A stretch of DNA of 64,000 nt from Desulfobulbus sp. (GTDB lineage Bacteria > Desulfobacterota > Desulfobulbia > Desulfobulbales > Desulfobulbaceae), in the NCBI GenBank assembly GCA_031280615.1, contig JAITGO010000009.1:1-64000 (forward strand), given 5' to 3'. Positions within the stretch are counted from its first letter, which is position 1. Every line of letters begins with the position of its first letter. Of the stretch, positions 1-7,903 are shown piece after piece. The notes under the pieces were generated by a model. It was not told the DNA's origin, did not search any database, and worked only from the letters and a program-made list of their open reading frames with translations. The position numbers were made by a program, and so were the translations under genes.

Positions 1-1467
1 CCCGGTCAACGTCTGGGTTAAGGCATCCCATGTCGCCCCTTCGGCGCTCAAGGTCAGGCTACTGCCGGACTGATCCGCGCCAAAGTTGAATTCCAGCGTT
101 CCATCCACGGTATGGCTGGGACCTGTCTCATCCACCGTTTGATCGCCCACCTTCAGGCTCGGCCCGTCGTCGTAGACCGTGACCGTAAAATCCTTGCTGA
201 TGCTGTCGCCATCACCGTCCGTCACCACCGCCGTGATCTTGATATCCAAGGGATCGTTCGGATCCGACGAGTTGAGGTGGTCCATCGCCTGGAGCTGGGT
301 GAAGGTGTAGGTCCCATCATTGTTCACATGCAGCGTCCAGGCATTATCCGCCCCGGTCAGCGTCTTGGCATTGGCATCCCATGTCGCCCCTTCGGCACTC
401 AAGGTCAGGCTGCTACCGGCCTGATCCGCGCCAAAGTTGAAGTTCAGAGTTCCATTCACTTCATGGCCTTGGCCTAGGCCATTGCTCTCGTCCACTTCCT
501 GATTACCCACGTCCAAGGTCGGCCCGTCGTCGAGAATGTGAACCACGACGCTGCCGCCATCCGCCCGGTTGCCGTTCGAATCAATCGCGCCAAAGGAAAA
601 TTGATCGCCGACCTGATCCGCCGTGCCGGTGGCACCTTTGCCCGTATGGTCGAGCGTATTGCCGTCCAAGGTATAGGTCCAGGTGCCGTCGCCGTTGATG
701 GTCAAATCACCGTACTTTCCTTCCACTGTCAACGAAGTATTGGAACCGTCGATGGTAATGGTTTGTCCGTTGCCGAAATCGAGCGTGCCGGGACCACCGT
801 TGCCGAAATGCACCCCCAGGTCCGCCAGGGTGCCTCCCTGGGTTTGGCTGCCGGCAACTGGATGTGTCCCGAGAGGCAAATTTGCCTCATCGAAGGTCAA
901 TTCCGCATGGCCGATAAGAGGGATTGAAGGATCGATGATAGGCCCCTCGCCAGGGATTGCCGGAGATTCTTCCGGCCGCCCACCTGGCGGAGGATCCAAG
1001 AAATTGAGACCGACACCGCTGGTTTCGGCACCCGAATCCGGCGTCACTTGCATGTGGTCGGATTCGAAAACGACGACCTGCCGGCCGCCGCCCCTGGCCC
1101 CCGGAGCCCCGCCGGTACCGGGCCCGGCCGCAGGCGCGGGCAAATCGGTGGTGGGGTCTATGGTTCCATCCTGAAGGGCGGCCTGGATATCCGTAACCTG
1201 GGCAATGGCATCTGCTCCCCCCGGATGGCCGCCGCCATAGACGTCCTCGTCCATCAGGACGTCTGACATCCGCCCCAGGTCGAGGTGGCCCTGCTGGTCG
1301 GCAAGCGCAATGGAAACACTGCCGTCCGGCCCAGTGACTATCCGTTCATGGGCATAGACGGGACTGTTCGGGGTCAGAAGCCGTTCGACGCCGGCGGGAG
1401 AAACGGCCTTAACCGTGCCGTATACGATGAAAGCCTTGCCTATGGTTTGTGTGTTTGCTGGAGCCAT
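1..1467 (-). CDS. LapA-type large surface adhesin, N-terminal 489 residues (3' end off window)
   Basis: This is the N-terminal part of a giant, presumably type-I-secreted adhesin; the frame is open to the window edge. The ATG follows a strong ribosome site (AAGGAGGGG). Residues 5-78 match the LapA-family retention module (IGKAFIVYGTVKAV, ERLLTPNSPVYAHERIVTG, HLDLGRMSDVLMDEDVY). They are followed by DPTTDLPAPAAG, with PAAG at residues 112-115, in the place of the di-alanine site cut by the periplasmic protease LapG. A Gly/Pro-rich linker follows, then VCBS/T1SS-143-like beta-sandwich repeats. The last two share near-identical segments (GADQ-GSSLTLSAEGATWDA) with a DNA period of 351 bp. In known systems the module plugs the outer-membrane pore until LapG, controlled by the c-di-GMP receptor LapD, releases the protein. 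No lapD, lapG or exporter gene is in the window. Confidence 0.88.
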   Translation of the reverse strand, partial: MAPANTQTIGKAFIVYGTVKAVSPAGVERLLTPNSPVYAHERIVTGPDGSVSIALADQQGHLDLGRMSDVLMDEDVYGGGHPGGADAIAQVTDIQAALQDGTIDPTTDLPAPAAGPGTGGAPGARGGGRQVVVFESDHMQVTPDSGAETSGVGLNFLDPPPGGRPEESPAIPGEGPIIDPSIPLIGHAELTFDEANLPLGTHPVAGSQTQGGTLADLGVHFGNGGPGTLDFGNGQTITIDGSNTSLTVEGKYGDLTINGDGTWTYTLDGNTLDHTGKGATGTADQVGDQFSFGAIDSNGNRADGGSVVVHILDDGPTLDVGNQEVDESNGLGQGHEVNGTLNFNFGADQAGSSLTLSAEGATWDANAKTLTGADNAWTLHVNNDGTYTFTQLQAMDHLNSSDPNDPLDIKITAVVTDGDGDSISKDFTVTVYDDGPSLKVGDQTVDETGPSHTVDGTLEFNFGADQSGSSLTLSAEGATWDALTQTLTG

Positions 1468-1551
1468 GCGCCCCTCCTTTGACAGATGAAGAAACACTTA
1501 ATTTGGTTGCATTTGCCTTTACCCTATACCAGAAAAAAAGAATCCACCATT

Positions 1552-1563
1552 GTACCAAGGTAC
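1552..1563. promoter_or_regulatory. Perfect inverted repeat GTACC-AA-GGTAC between divergent genes
   Basis: A perfect 5+2+5 inverted repeat lies in the 208-bp region between the divergent adhesin and PEP-CTERM genes, about 110 bp upstream of the latter. Its position would suit an operator shared by two surface-protein genes. No known regulator consensus is recognised, so the role is inference. Confidence 0.25.
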
Positions 1564-1675
1564 TATTGTTCCTTTTTTCGGATGGCGTATGATACAGTCA
1601 ACATCGAAAAAGTCTTTGACCGGGACGGAAAGGCCCCGGCCCTTTTTATCAGACACCCGCTCTAAAGGAGACACT

Positions 1676-2458
1676 ATGAACAAGCACGCATACTTTATCG
1701 CCCTGTTTGCCGCCTCGGCCTTCTCTCTGGCCGCGGCCAACGCCCAAGCGGTGTACATTACGGACAACTACCATGGCGATGGCACTTTGAATCCGGATGC
1801 ATCTCCTGGTACGAACCCTGATATTTACGATCCCGATAATCGAGGATACGATGTTGCCGGCATGGACGTGCAGGTGGTGGGGAACAAATTGACCGTGAAA
1901 TTGGACGGGAACTATTTCAAAACCTGGAGCAATTCCACCTCCGACGGCGAAATTTTTAAGCCTGGACCACTTTTCCTAAGCACCAATGGCTGGAATCCGG
2001 CCGGCACGGCCGCCGACTTCTACGCAGGCGACAGCAAAAACAATGGGGAAAAATGGGAATATGCCGTAACCTTGAGCAATCTCATGAGCAACGGAACCCC
2101 TGCGAAAAATGGCACAACGAACCTCTACAGCACGGCAACCGGCACAATTACATCCGGATCGTTGCGGACAGAGCAAGAAGCGTGGTTCACTGCGGCAAAC
2201 GGACAAGATGCACTGGCTATAGGCAGCTGGCTGCTCGATCCATTGCTTTCCACCCTCACGATTACGATTGACCTGGCCAATACCGACTGGGACGGACTTC
2301 AGGATCTGGGTTTTCATTGGACCATGACCTGTGGCAACGACGTTATCGAGGGCAAGTACTCCCCCACTCCGGCCCCTGTTCCCGAACCGGCCACCGTGCT
2401 GCTGTTCGGTGCCGGCCTGATCGGATTGGCCGGGTGTGCCCGCCGCCGGAACAGATAA
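1676..2458 (+). CDS. PEP-CTERM sorting-domain exported protein
   Basis: A 260-residue secreted protein. The start is the ATG after AAAGGAG; an upstream in-frame ATG lacks a ribosome site. Residues 1-25 form a signal peptide ending in an ANAQA-type cleavage site. The body is Asn/Gly/Thr-rich with no recognised catalytic motif. The C-terminus has the PEP-CTERM layout: VPEP motif, hydrophobic helix (ATVLLFGAGLIGLAG), then a basic tail CARRRNR. Such proteins are processed by exosortase, usually in exopolysaccharide-producing Gram-negatives; no exosortase gene is in the window. It is followed directly by a strong terminator, so it is probably monocistronic. Confidence 0.88.
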   Translation: MNKHAYFIALFAASAFSLAAANAQAVYITDNYHGDGTLNPDASPGTNPDIYDPDNRGYDVAGMDVQVVGNKLTVKLDGNYFKTWSNSTSDGEIFKPGPLFLSTNGWNPAGTAADFYAGDSKNNGEKWEYAVTLSNLMSNGTPAKNGTTNLYSTATGTITSGSLRTEQEAWFTAANGQDALAIGSWLLDPLLSTLTITIDLANTDWDGLQDLGFHWTMTCGNDVIEGKYSPTPAPVPEPATVLLFGAGLIGLAGCARRRNR

Positions 2459-2482
2459 GCGTTCTTTTTCCCCAAACACGAA

Positions 2483-2518
2483 CGACCGCTTCCCTTGCCG
2501 GGAGGCGGTCGTTTTTTT
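2483..2518 (+). terminator. Intrinsic terminator after PEP-CTERM gene
   Basis: The hairpin CGACCGC...GCGGTCG encloses a second short TCCC/GGGA pairing and runs into seven T residues, 25 bp after the PEP-CTERM stop codon. Confidence 0.85.
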
Positions 2519-2753
2519 ATTTCTGCGCCAAGACGCTCCGACAAGGGGCCTTCCCGCCACCGCCCCAGGAAGCGGTTTCGCTTCCAACTGGATCGTGGTA
2601 TGGTGCCCCACGTCATCCGTCCGTTGTCTCCGACCGGAAAACCGGCGAATGGTGCACCGACCATGCGATCTCAACGACCGCCCGCAACAATGCCTCCGGC
2701 CGGGTTCTGGTACCTGTCCGGTCCCCCGATAGTCTCCCAGCGCGAGGTTACCC

Positions 2754-4622
2754 GTGAAAAGAACCTTTTACCTGCTATCGCGACCCTTTGTCTGGCTCTG
2801 GAAGTTTCTCAGTTCCGGCCTGACGGTCCTCTCCAATCTGATCTTTCTCGCCCTGGTCGCCCTGGCGGTCACTGCGGTCCTGTACACGCCCGAAGTCCGG
2901 GTGCCCATGCACAGCGCCCTGCTTTTGGCACCCGAAGGGGACATCGTCGAGCAACGGTCGCCCATGGACCCCATCACCAAAATACTGAACCGGCTTGCCG
3001 ACAACTCATTGCGCGAGGAAACCTTTCTTCAGGACATTCTCGACACCATCCAAACCGCCGGCGACGACCGGCGGATCAAGCTACTGGTCCTCAACACCAA
3101 CCGCATGGGTAACGCCAGCCTTGACCAGATCCGGACAATCGGAGCCGCCCTCGACACCTTCAAGGGCACGGGCAAAAAAGTGATCGCCGTGGGCGACAAC
3201 TTCAATCAGGCCCAATATTACCTCGCATCCTGGGCGGACAAGATCTATCTCCATCCCATGGGCGCGGTCAACATTCGAGGATTTTCGGTGTTCCGATTCT
3301 ATGCGCGCGAGTTGCTCGATAAGCTGGCGGTCAATTTCCATGTCTTCCGGGTCGGCACCTTCAAATCGGCGGTGGAACCGCTCCTGCGCGACGACATGTC
3401 GACCGAGGAAAAAGAGAACACCGGCCTGTGGCTCGGCAAACTCTGGGATATCTACTGCGACGATATCGTCAAGCACCGCAGGCTGGAGCGGCAGGTGTTC
3501 CTTGACAACGTCAATCAAACCGTCGCCCAACTGAGCTCCGTGGGGGGCGACCGTGCCCGGCTGGCCCTGGCCACCGGCCTGGTGGACGGCCTGAAGAATC
3601 ATCGGGAAATTGAGGAATTGCTCATCCAGGAAGTGGGCGCGGCACCGGGCAAGGACGGCTTCAATTCCATCGGCTTTCAGGAATATCTCGATACGGTCAC
3701 CCCCTCCTACACCGACAGCCAGGAGAAAAAGGAGCTGATCGGGATCATCACCGTCTCCGGCAACATCCTCCCGGGTAAGGGAGCGGCCGGCCAGATCGGT
3801 GCCGACGACCTGATCAAGCGCATCCGCAAAGCCCGCCAGGATGCGCGGGTCAAGGCCATTGTCCTGCGGATCGCCACCGGCGGCGGCAGCGCTTTCGCTT
3901 CCGAACTGATCCGCGAGGAACTGGCGGCGGCAAGAAAGGACGGAAAAATCGTCGTGGTGTCGATGGGGGCCATGGCCGCCTCGGGCGGTTACTGGCTGGC
4001 GGCCGAGGCGGATGCGATCGTGGCCGCGCCGACCACCCTCACAGGATCGATCGGTATTTTCGGCGCCATTCCCACGGTGGACAAAACCCTGGCCAAAATC
4101 GGTCTGCACAGCGACGGCATCGGCACCACCAACATCGCCCATTTCGGCAATCTGGCCCGGCCCATGAGCGAGACCGAGGCTTCGGCCATGCAAATGGATG
4201 TCGAACGCGGATATCGCCAATTCATCGATATTGTGGCGAAAGGAAGGCACCTGTCCGCCGACCAGGTGGAGAAACTTGCCGAAGGGCGGGTGTGGGACGG
4301 CGCCACCGCCCTCAAGTTGGGCCTAGTCGACCGGCTCGGCGACCTGCACGACGCAGTGGACGAGGCTGCCAAACGGGCCAAAATCCCGGCGGAAAGCGGC
4401 TATTACCTCGAATTGACGCCGGACAACTATCTGGAGCGCCTCAAACGGGCCGAACAGCCGGTCGAGGCCCTGATGGCCCGCCTCTGGCCCACCGCCCTGG
4501 TTCCAGATTCGCTGCGCCGGCCGATCGCCGAGCAACTCGATGTCTTTTTGCCCGGCAACAACGACCCGGAAGGTATCTATTGCCACAGCCTGCTGCCGCT
4601 CTCGGCCCTCTCCTTCCAATAA
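2754..4622 (+). CDS. sppA: Signal peptide peptidase SppA, 67 kDa type
   Basis: A 622-residue inner-membrane serine protease that degrades cleaved signal peptides. One transmembrane segment (about residues 20-45) is followed by two tandem SppA (ClpP-fold) domains, the long form known from E. coli. The catalytic dyad is visible: Lys204 in GTFKSAVEPLL (N-terminal half) and Ser410 in MAASGGYW (C-terminal half). These match the family's Lys/Ser spacing. The start is a GTG preceded by CGAGG. The neighbouring rtcB is convergent, with only 27 bp between stop codons and no clear terminator. Confidence 0.92.
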   Translation: MKRTFYLLSRPFVWLWKFLSSGLTVLSNLIFLALVALAVTAVLYTPEVRVPMHSALLLAPEGDIVEQRSPMDPITKILNRLADNSLREETFLQDILDTIQTAGDDRRIKLLVLNTNRMGNASLDQIRTIGAALDTFKGTGKKVIAVGDNFNQAQYYLASWADKIYLHPMGAVNIRGFSVFRFYARELLDKLAVNFHVFRVGTFKSAVEPLLRDDMSTEEKENTGLWLGKLWDIYCDDIVKHRRLERQVFLDNVNQTVAQLSSVGGDRARLALATGLVDGLKNHREIEELLIQEVGAAPGKDGFNSIGFQEYLDTVTPSYTDSQEKKELIGIITVSGNILPGKGAAGQIGADDLIKRIRKARQDARVKAIVLRIATGGGSAFASELIREELAAARKDGKIVVVSMGAMAASGGYWLAAEADAIVAAPTTLTGSIGIFGAIPTVDKTLAKIGLHSDGIGTTNIAHFGNLARPMSETEASAMQMDVERGYRQFIDIVAKGRHLSADQVEKLAEGRVWDGATALKLGLVDRLGDLHDAVDEAAKRAKIPAESGYYLELTPDNYLERLKRAEQPVEALMARLWPTALVPDSLRRPIAEQLDVFLPGNNDPEGIYCHSLLPLSALSFQ

Positions 4623-4649
4623 AGGCTCGGCACCGGTCCAGGGCGGAAG

Positions 4650-5822
4650 CTATCCCTTGAGCACGGCCAGGGGCTGGAGTTCGACCGCGACCTCGATCAG
4701 ATCGAGCTGATTGGCGATCACCTCGCCAATGTTCTTATAGGCCCCAGGCGCCTCCTCGAGATCGTTGCGGTGGCGTAACGAATGGAGGACATTGCTCTTT
4801 TCGAGCTTGGCGATCTCCTCGCGCAGGTCGAGCACCCGCTGGGCCTGCTTGCGGCCGAGCACCCGCCCGGCTCCGTGCGAACAGGACATGAACGACTGCG
4901 GATTTCCCAGCCCCCGCACAATATAGCTGCGGCTGCCCTGGCATCCCGGAATGATGCCGTATTCGCTGGCAAAGGCCCGGGTGGCCCCCTTGCGATGCAC
5001 CCACACTGGCCTGGAAAAATGGGTTTCGCCCGCGGCATGGTTGTGGGCCACGTCCAGGGGTGGATCAAATCGGTCGCAGCCGGTCGCTTCGACCATGATT
5101 TCCCGCAGCACGGCCATCATCTCGCCCCGGTTGGCCCGGGCAAAGGCGACACAGTATTCCATCTCCCGCAGATACCGCTGCCCCACCGACGATGCCAGCG
5201 GCAGCAGCGCCAGTTGCCACTCTTTCGGCACGGCGCCCCTGCCGGCCTTCTGGGCCAGTTGGACGGCCAGATCGTTGTAATGGCCGGCGACCTTGTAGCC
5301 GAGATTGCGGCTGCCCGAATGGATCATCAGCCAGATCCGCCCATCGTTGCCTCGCTGAATTTCGATAAAATGGTTGCCGCCGCCCAAGGTGCCGATCTGA
5401 TGGCGGGCGTTGTCGAACTCGGCGGCCACCACCGGCAGGTCTCGTTCCGAAGTGCCGGGATCCGGCATGGCCTCGAGCGGACGCGGTTTACGATGATGCT
5501 TGAATCCCAAGGGAACGGCGGCGCGCAGGGCGGCGAGGATTCGCTTGAGCTGCGGGATACTCACCTCAGCCAAGCCGGTGCGGACCGCCTGCATGCCGCA
5601 GCCGATATCGACCCCGACCGCGTTGGGAATGACCGCGTCGACGGTGGCCAACACCCCGCCGATCGGCATGCCGTAACCCACATGGGCATCGGCCATGATC
5701 GCAACGTGGTGGAAGGCGCACTCCAGGTTGGCCAGATGGCGCGCCTGGACCATGGCCTCTTCCTCCAATGCATCCGTCCACAGCAACAGCGGTATTTTTT
5801 CAGTGTTGATCGCCCGTTTCAC
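4650..5822 (-). CDS. rtcB: RtcB-family RNA-splicing ligase
   Basis: A 390-residue homologue of RtcB, the GTP- and Mn-dependent ligase that joins 2',3'-cyclic-phosphate and 5'-OH RNA ends in tRNA or RNA repair. Metal and nucleotide sites are visible: VDIGCGM with Cys75, the GGGNHF segment, DVAHNHA, and SCSHGAGR carrying the guanylated histidine. The length is close to the usual 390-410. I chose the GTG at 5822 because AGAGGAC lies just upstream; an in-frame ATG at 5867 would add 15 residues. No RtcA cyclase or archease is adjacent. It is divergent from the membrane protein at 5931. Confidence 0.92.
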   Translation of the reverse strand: MKRAINTEKIPLLLWTDALEEEAMVQARHLANLECAFHHVAIMADAHVGYGMPIGGVLATVDAVIPNAVGVDIGCGMQAVRTGLAEVSIPQLKRILAALRAAVPLGFKHHRKPRPLEAMPDPGTSERDLPVVAAEFDNARHQIGTLGGGNHFIEIQRGNDGRIWLMIHSGSRNLGYKVAGHYNDLAVQLAQKAGRGAVPKEWQLALLPLASSVGQRYLREMEYCVAFARANRGEMMAVLREIMVEATGCDRFDPPLDVAHNHAAGETHFSRPVWVHRKGATRAFASEYGIIPGCQGSRSYIVRGLGNPQSFMSCSHGAGRVLGRKQAQRVLDLREEIAKLEKSNVLHSLRHRNDLEEAPGAYKNIGEVIANQLDLIEVAVELQPLAVLKG

Positions 5823-5930
5823 AGTGTCCTCTTGCTCTCTGCGCCCGCTGATATATAGTGCCCACACCGTTTACGCCGGGCTTGCGCTTTCCAGCCCGGC
5901 ATTCCTTGAACACCACCCGGCACCTTTTCC

Positions 5931-6899
5931 ATGATCACTCAGGAAACCCTGACCCATCTCTGGCTGCACCTGGGCTGGCCTCTGCTGCGCCTGCTGATGT
6001 ACCTGGCCATCGGCCTGCTGGCGGCCCTGTTCATCGAATCGCTCAACTGGACCAGAAAGCTGGCAATCATCGCCCGGCCACTGACCCGATTCGGTCATCT
6101 CTCGCCTTTGACCGGTGCCTCGTTCTCGGTTTGTTTCTTTTCGGGCATGGCCGCCAACACCATGCTGGCCGAAGGCTATGCCAATAGGCAGTTGAGCCGC
6201 AAGGAACTGATCCTGGCCAATCTGTTCAACAGCCTGCCCAGCAATTTCCTGCACCTGCCCACCACCTTCTTCATCGCCGCGCCGATCATCAAAAGCGCGG
6301 CCTTCGTCTACATCGGCCTGACCGTGGGCGCGGCCATCCTCCGAACCTTGTTCGTCACCCTGCTGGGCCGGATGCTGCTGCCCACCAACAACGGAGAAAT
6401 AACCGCCACCGAGCTGCCGCCACCACCGGAGCACCCGTTCCGCGCCGCCCTCCAGAACACCATGAAGCGGTTCAAGCGGCGCATCCGCAAAATTGTCGGC
6501 TACACCGTGCCGATCTACATCCTCTTCTACGCCCTCACCGAGGCCGGTTTTTTCACCGCCGCCGAACGATTCATGGGGCAGCATCTTGCCTGGCTGTCCT
6601 GGCTGTCGCCCCAGGCCCTGTCGATCCTCACCTTTCAGATGGCCGCCGAATTCACCGCCGGCCTTGCCGCCGCCGGCTCGCTACTGGCCAGCGGCTCGAT
6701 GCGCGTGGAGGAAATCGTGCTGGTGCTGCTGATCGGCAACATCCTCTCTTCGCCGATCCGCGCCATCCGCCATCAATACCCGTACTATGCGGGCATCTTC
6801 AAACCGGTTTTGGCCGCGGAACTGATTCTGTTCAGCCAGGGATTCCGGGCCTTGAGCATAGCGCTGATTGCATTTTTATATTATTTTTTCGTGATGTAG
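5931..6899 (+). CDS. Nucleoside-recognition (Gate) domain inner-membrane protein
   Basis: A 322-residue polytopic membrane protein with roughly eight hydrophobic segments. A cytoplasmic basic loop (MKRFKRRIRK, about residues 177-188) separates two halves, each resembling the 'nucleoside recognition'/Gate fold found in FeoB, SpmA/SpmB and nucleoside carriers. Conserved features include SFSVCFFSGMAANTMLAEGY and the matching half at AEFTAGLAAAGSLLASG. Substrate is unknown. The start ATG follows a weak ribosome site. A UspA gene follows 52 bp downstream on the same strand. Confidence 0.7.
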   Translation: MITQETLTHLWLHLGWPLLRLLMYLAIGLLAALFIESLNWTRKLAIIARPLTRFGHLSPLTGASFSVCFFSGMAANTMLAEGYANRQLSRKELILANLFNSLPSNFLHLPTTFFIAAPIIKSAAFVYIGLTVGAAILRTLFVTLLGRMLLPTNNGEITATELPPPPEHPFRAALQNTMKRFKRRIRKIVGYTVPIYILFYALTEAGFFTAAERFMGQHLAWLSWLSPQALSILTFQMAAEFTAGLAAAGSLLASGSMRVEEIVLVLLIGNILSSPIRAIRHQYPYYAGIFKPVLAAELILFSQGFRALSIALIAFLYYFFVM

Positions 6900-6951
6900 C
6901 AACCCGGTTGGCATAACGGGCACCCCACCCGGCAATCTGCAAGGAGGCGAT

Positions 6952-7875
6952 ATGGAAAAAACCATACTGGTCGCGATCGACGGCTCGGTGTACAGCGGCA
7001 ACAGCCTGGAATATCTCATCAATCTTTTTGGTTCCGACTCCAGCCTTTCCCTGCACCTCTTCGGCGTGGTGCCCAGTGGCGGTGGCGGCAAAGAGTGGAT
7101 GTTCGATGTCGACCCCCTGCGCAGCCAATCCGCCGGAACGGATCAGCGGGCCAGCCGTGCCCGCAAGCAGCTGCGGGACGCCGAGGACCGACTAGCCCGG
7201 GGCGGCATTTCCCGGGAGCGGATTAAAACCGAGGTGCGAATCGCCACCAGTGTCAGCGGCGCAATCCGCGACGAAGCCAAGCGCGGCAATTACGACAGCG
7301 TGGTCATCGGCCGGCGTGGTTTGGGGACCATGGGCAATATGTTTTTCGGCAGCATCTCGGGCGAGTTGATCGAAAAATGTCACAATGTGCCGCTCTGGAT
7401 CGTGGATGGCCATGTCAGCGCCGAGCGCTTTCTGCTCGCCGTCCACAGCCGCCCCTCCTCGCTGCTGGCCGCCGACCACCTGGCTTATATGCTCAAGAAC
7501 CGCCCCGGCGCCGAAATCTGCCTCTACCACTCCAACTCGGTCTTCGGAGCCCAGCAAGGGGCCACGGCCGAGGAATTCCACCTCCAATGGGGTAAGGAGT
7601 GGTGCGACAAATACCTTGACTTGGATAACTTTCTCTTTTACGCCCACTGCCAACTCCTGGTCGAGGGCGGCATCTCCCGAAGCCGGATCAGACAACTGCC
7701 CGCGCAGATGCACCTCGACGTGGGCAGCGATCTGCTGCGGCAGGCCAAGCAGCACGGTTGCGGCACCATCGTCATTGGACGACGGCGCCGCGATCTCGCC
7801 AAGGGCCAGCTCAAGGGCGTTTCCGACAAGACCTTGAAGCAGGCCCAGGGCGTTGCCGTGTGGCTGGCCGGGTAA
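6952..7875 (+). CDS. Tandem universal stress protein (two UspA domains)
   Basis: A 307-residue protein made of two Usp domains (about 1-145 and 155-307). The first domain begins KTILVAIDGS and ends with the ATP-binding signature GRRGLGTMGNMFFGSIS. The second ends with GRRRRDLAKGQLKGVSD, which lacks the usual G-x9-G-S pattern and may not bind ATP. A strong AAGGAGG lies before the ATG. Cytosolic stress or energy signalling is typical for the family. It may be cotranscribed with the upstream membrane gene. Confidence 0.9.
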   Translation: MEKTILVAIDGSVYSGNSLEYLINLFGSDSSLSLHLFGVVPSGGGGKEWMFDVDPLRSQSAGTDQRASRARKQLRDAEDRLARGGISRERIKTEVRIATSVSGAIRDEAKRGNYDSVVIGRRGLGTMGNMFFGSISGELIEKCHNVPLWIVDGHVSAERFLLAVHSRPSSLLAADHLAYMLKNRPGAEICLYHSNSVFGAQQGATAEEFHLQWGKEWCDKYLDLDNFLFYAHCQLLVEGGISRSRIRQLPAQMHLDVGSDLLRQAKQHGCGTIVIGRRRRDLAKGQLKGVSDKTLKQAQGVAVWLAG

Positions 7876-7903
7876 GCCCCCCCTTGGTTCCCCGGCGGTT
7901 CGG

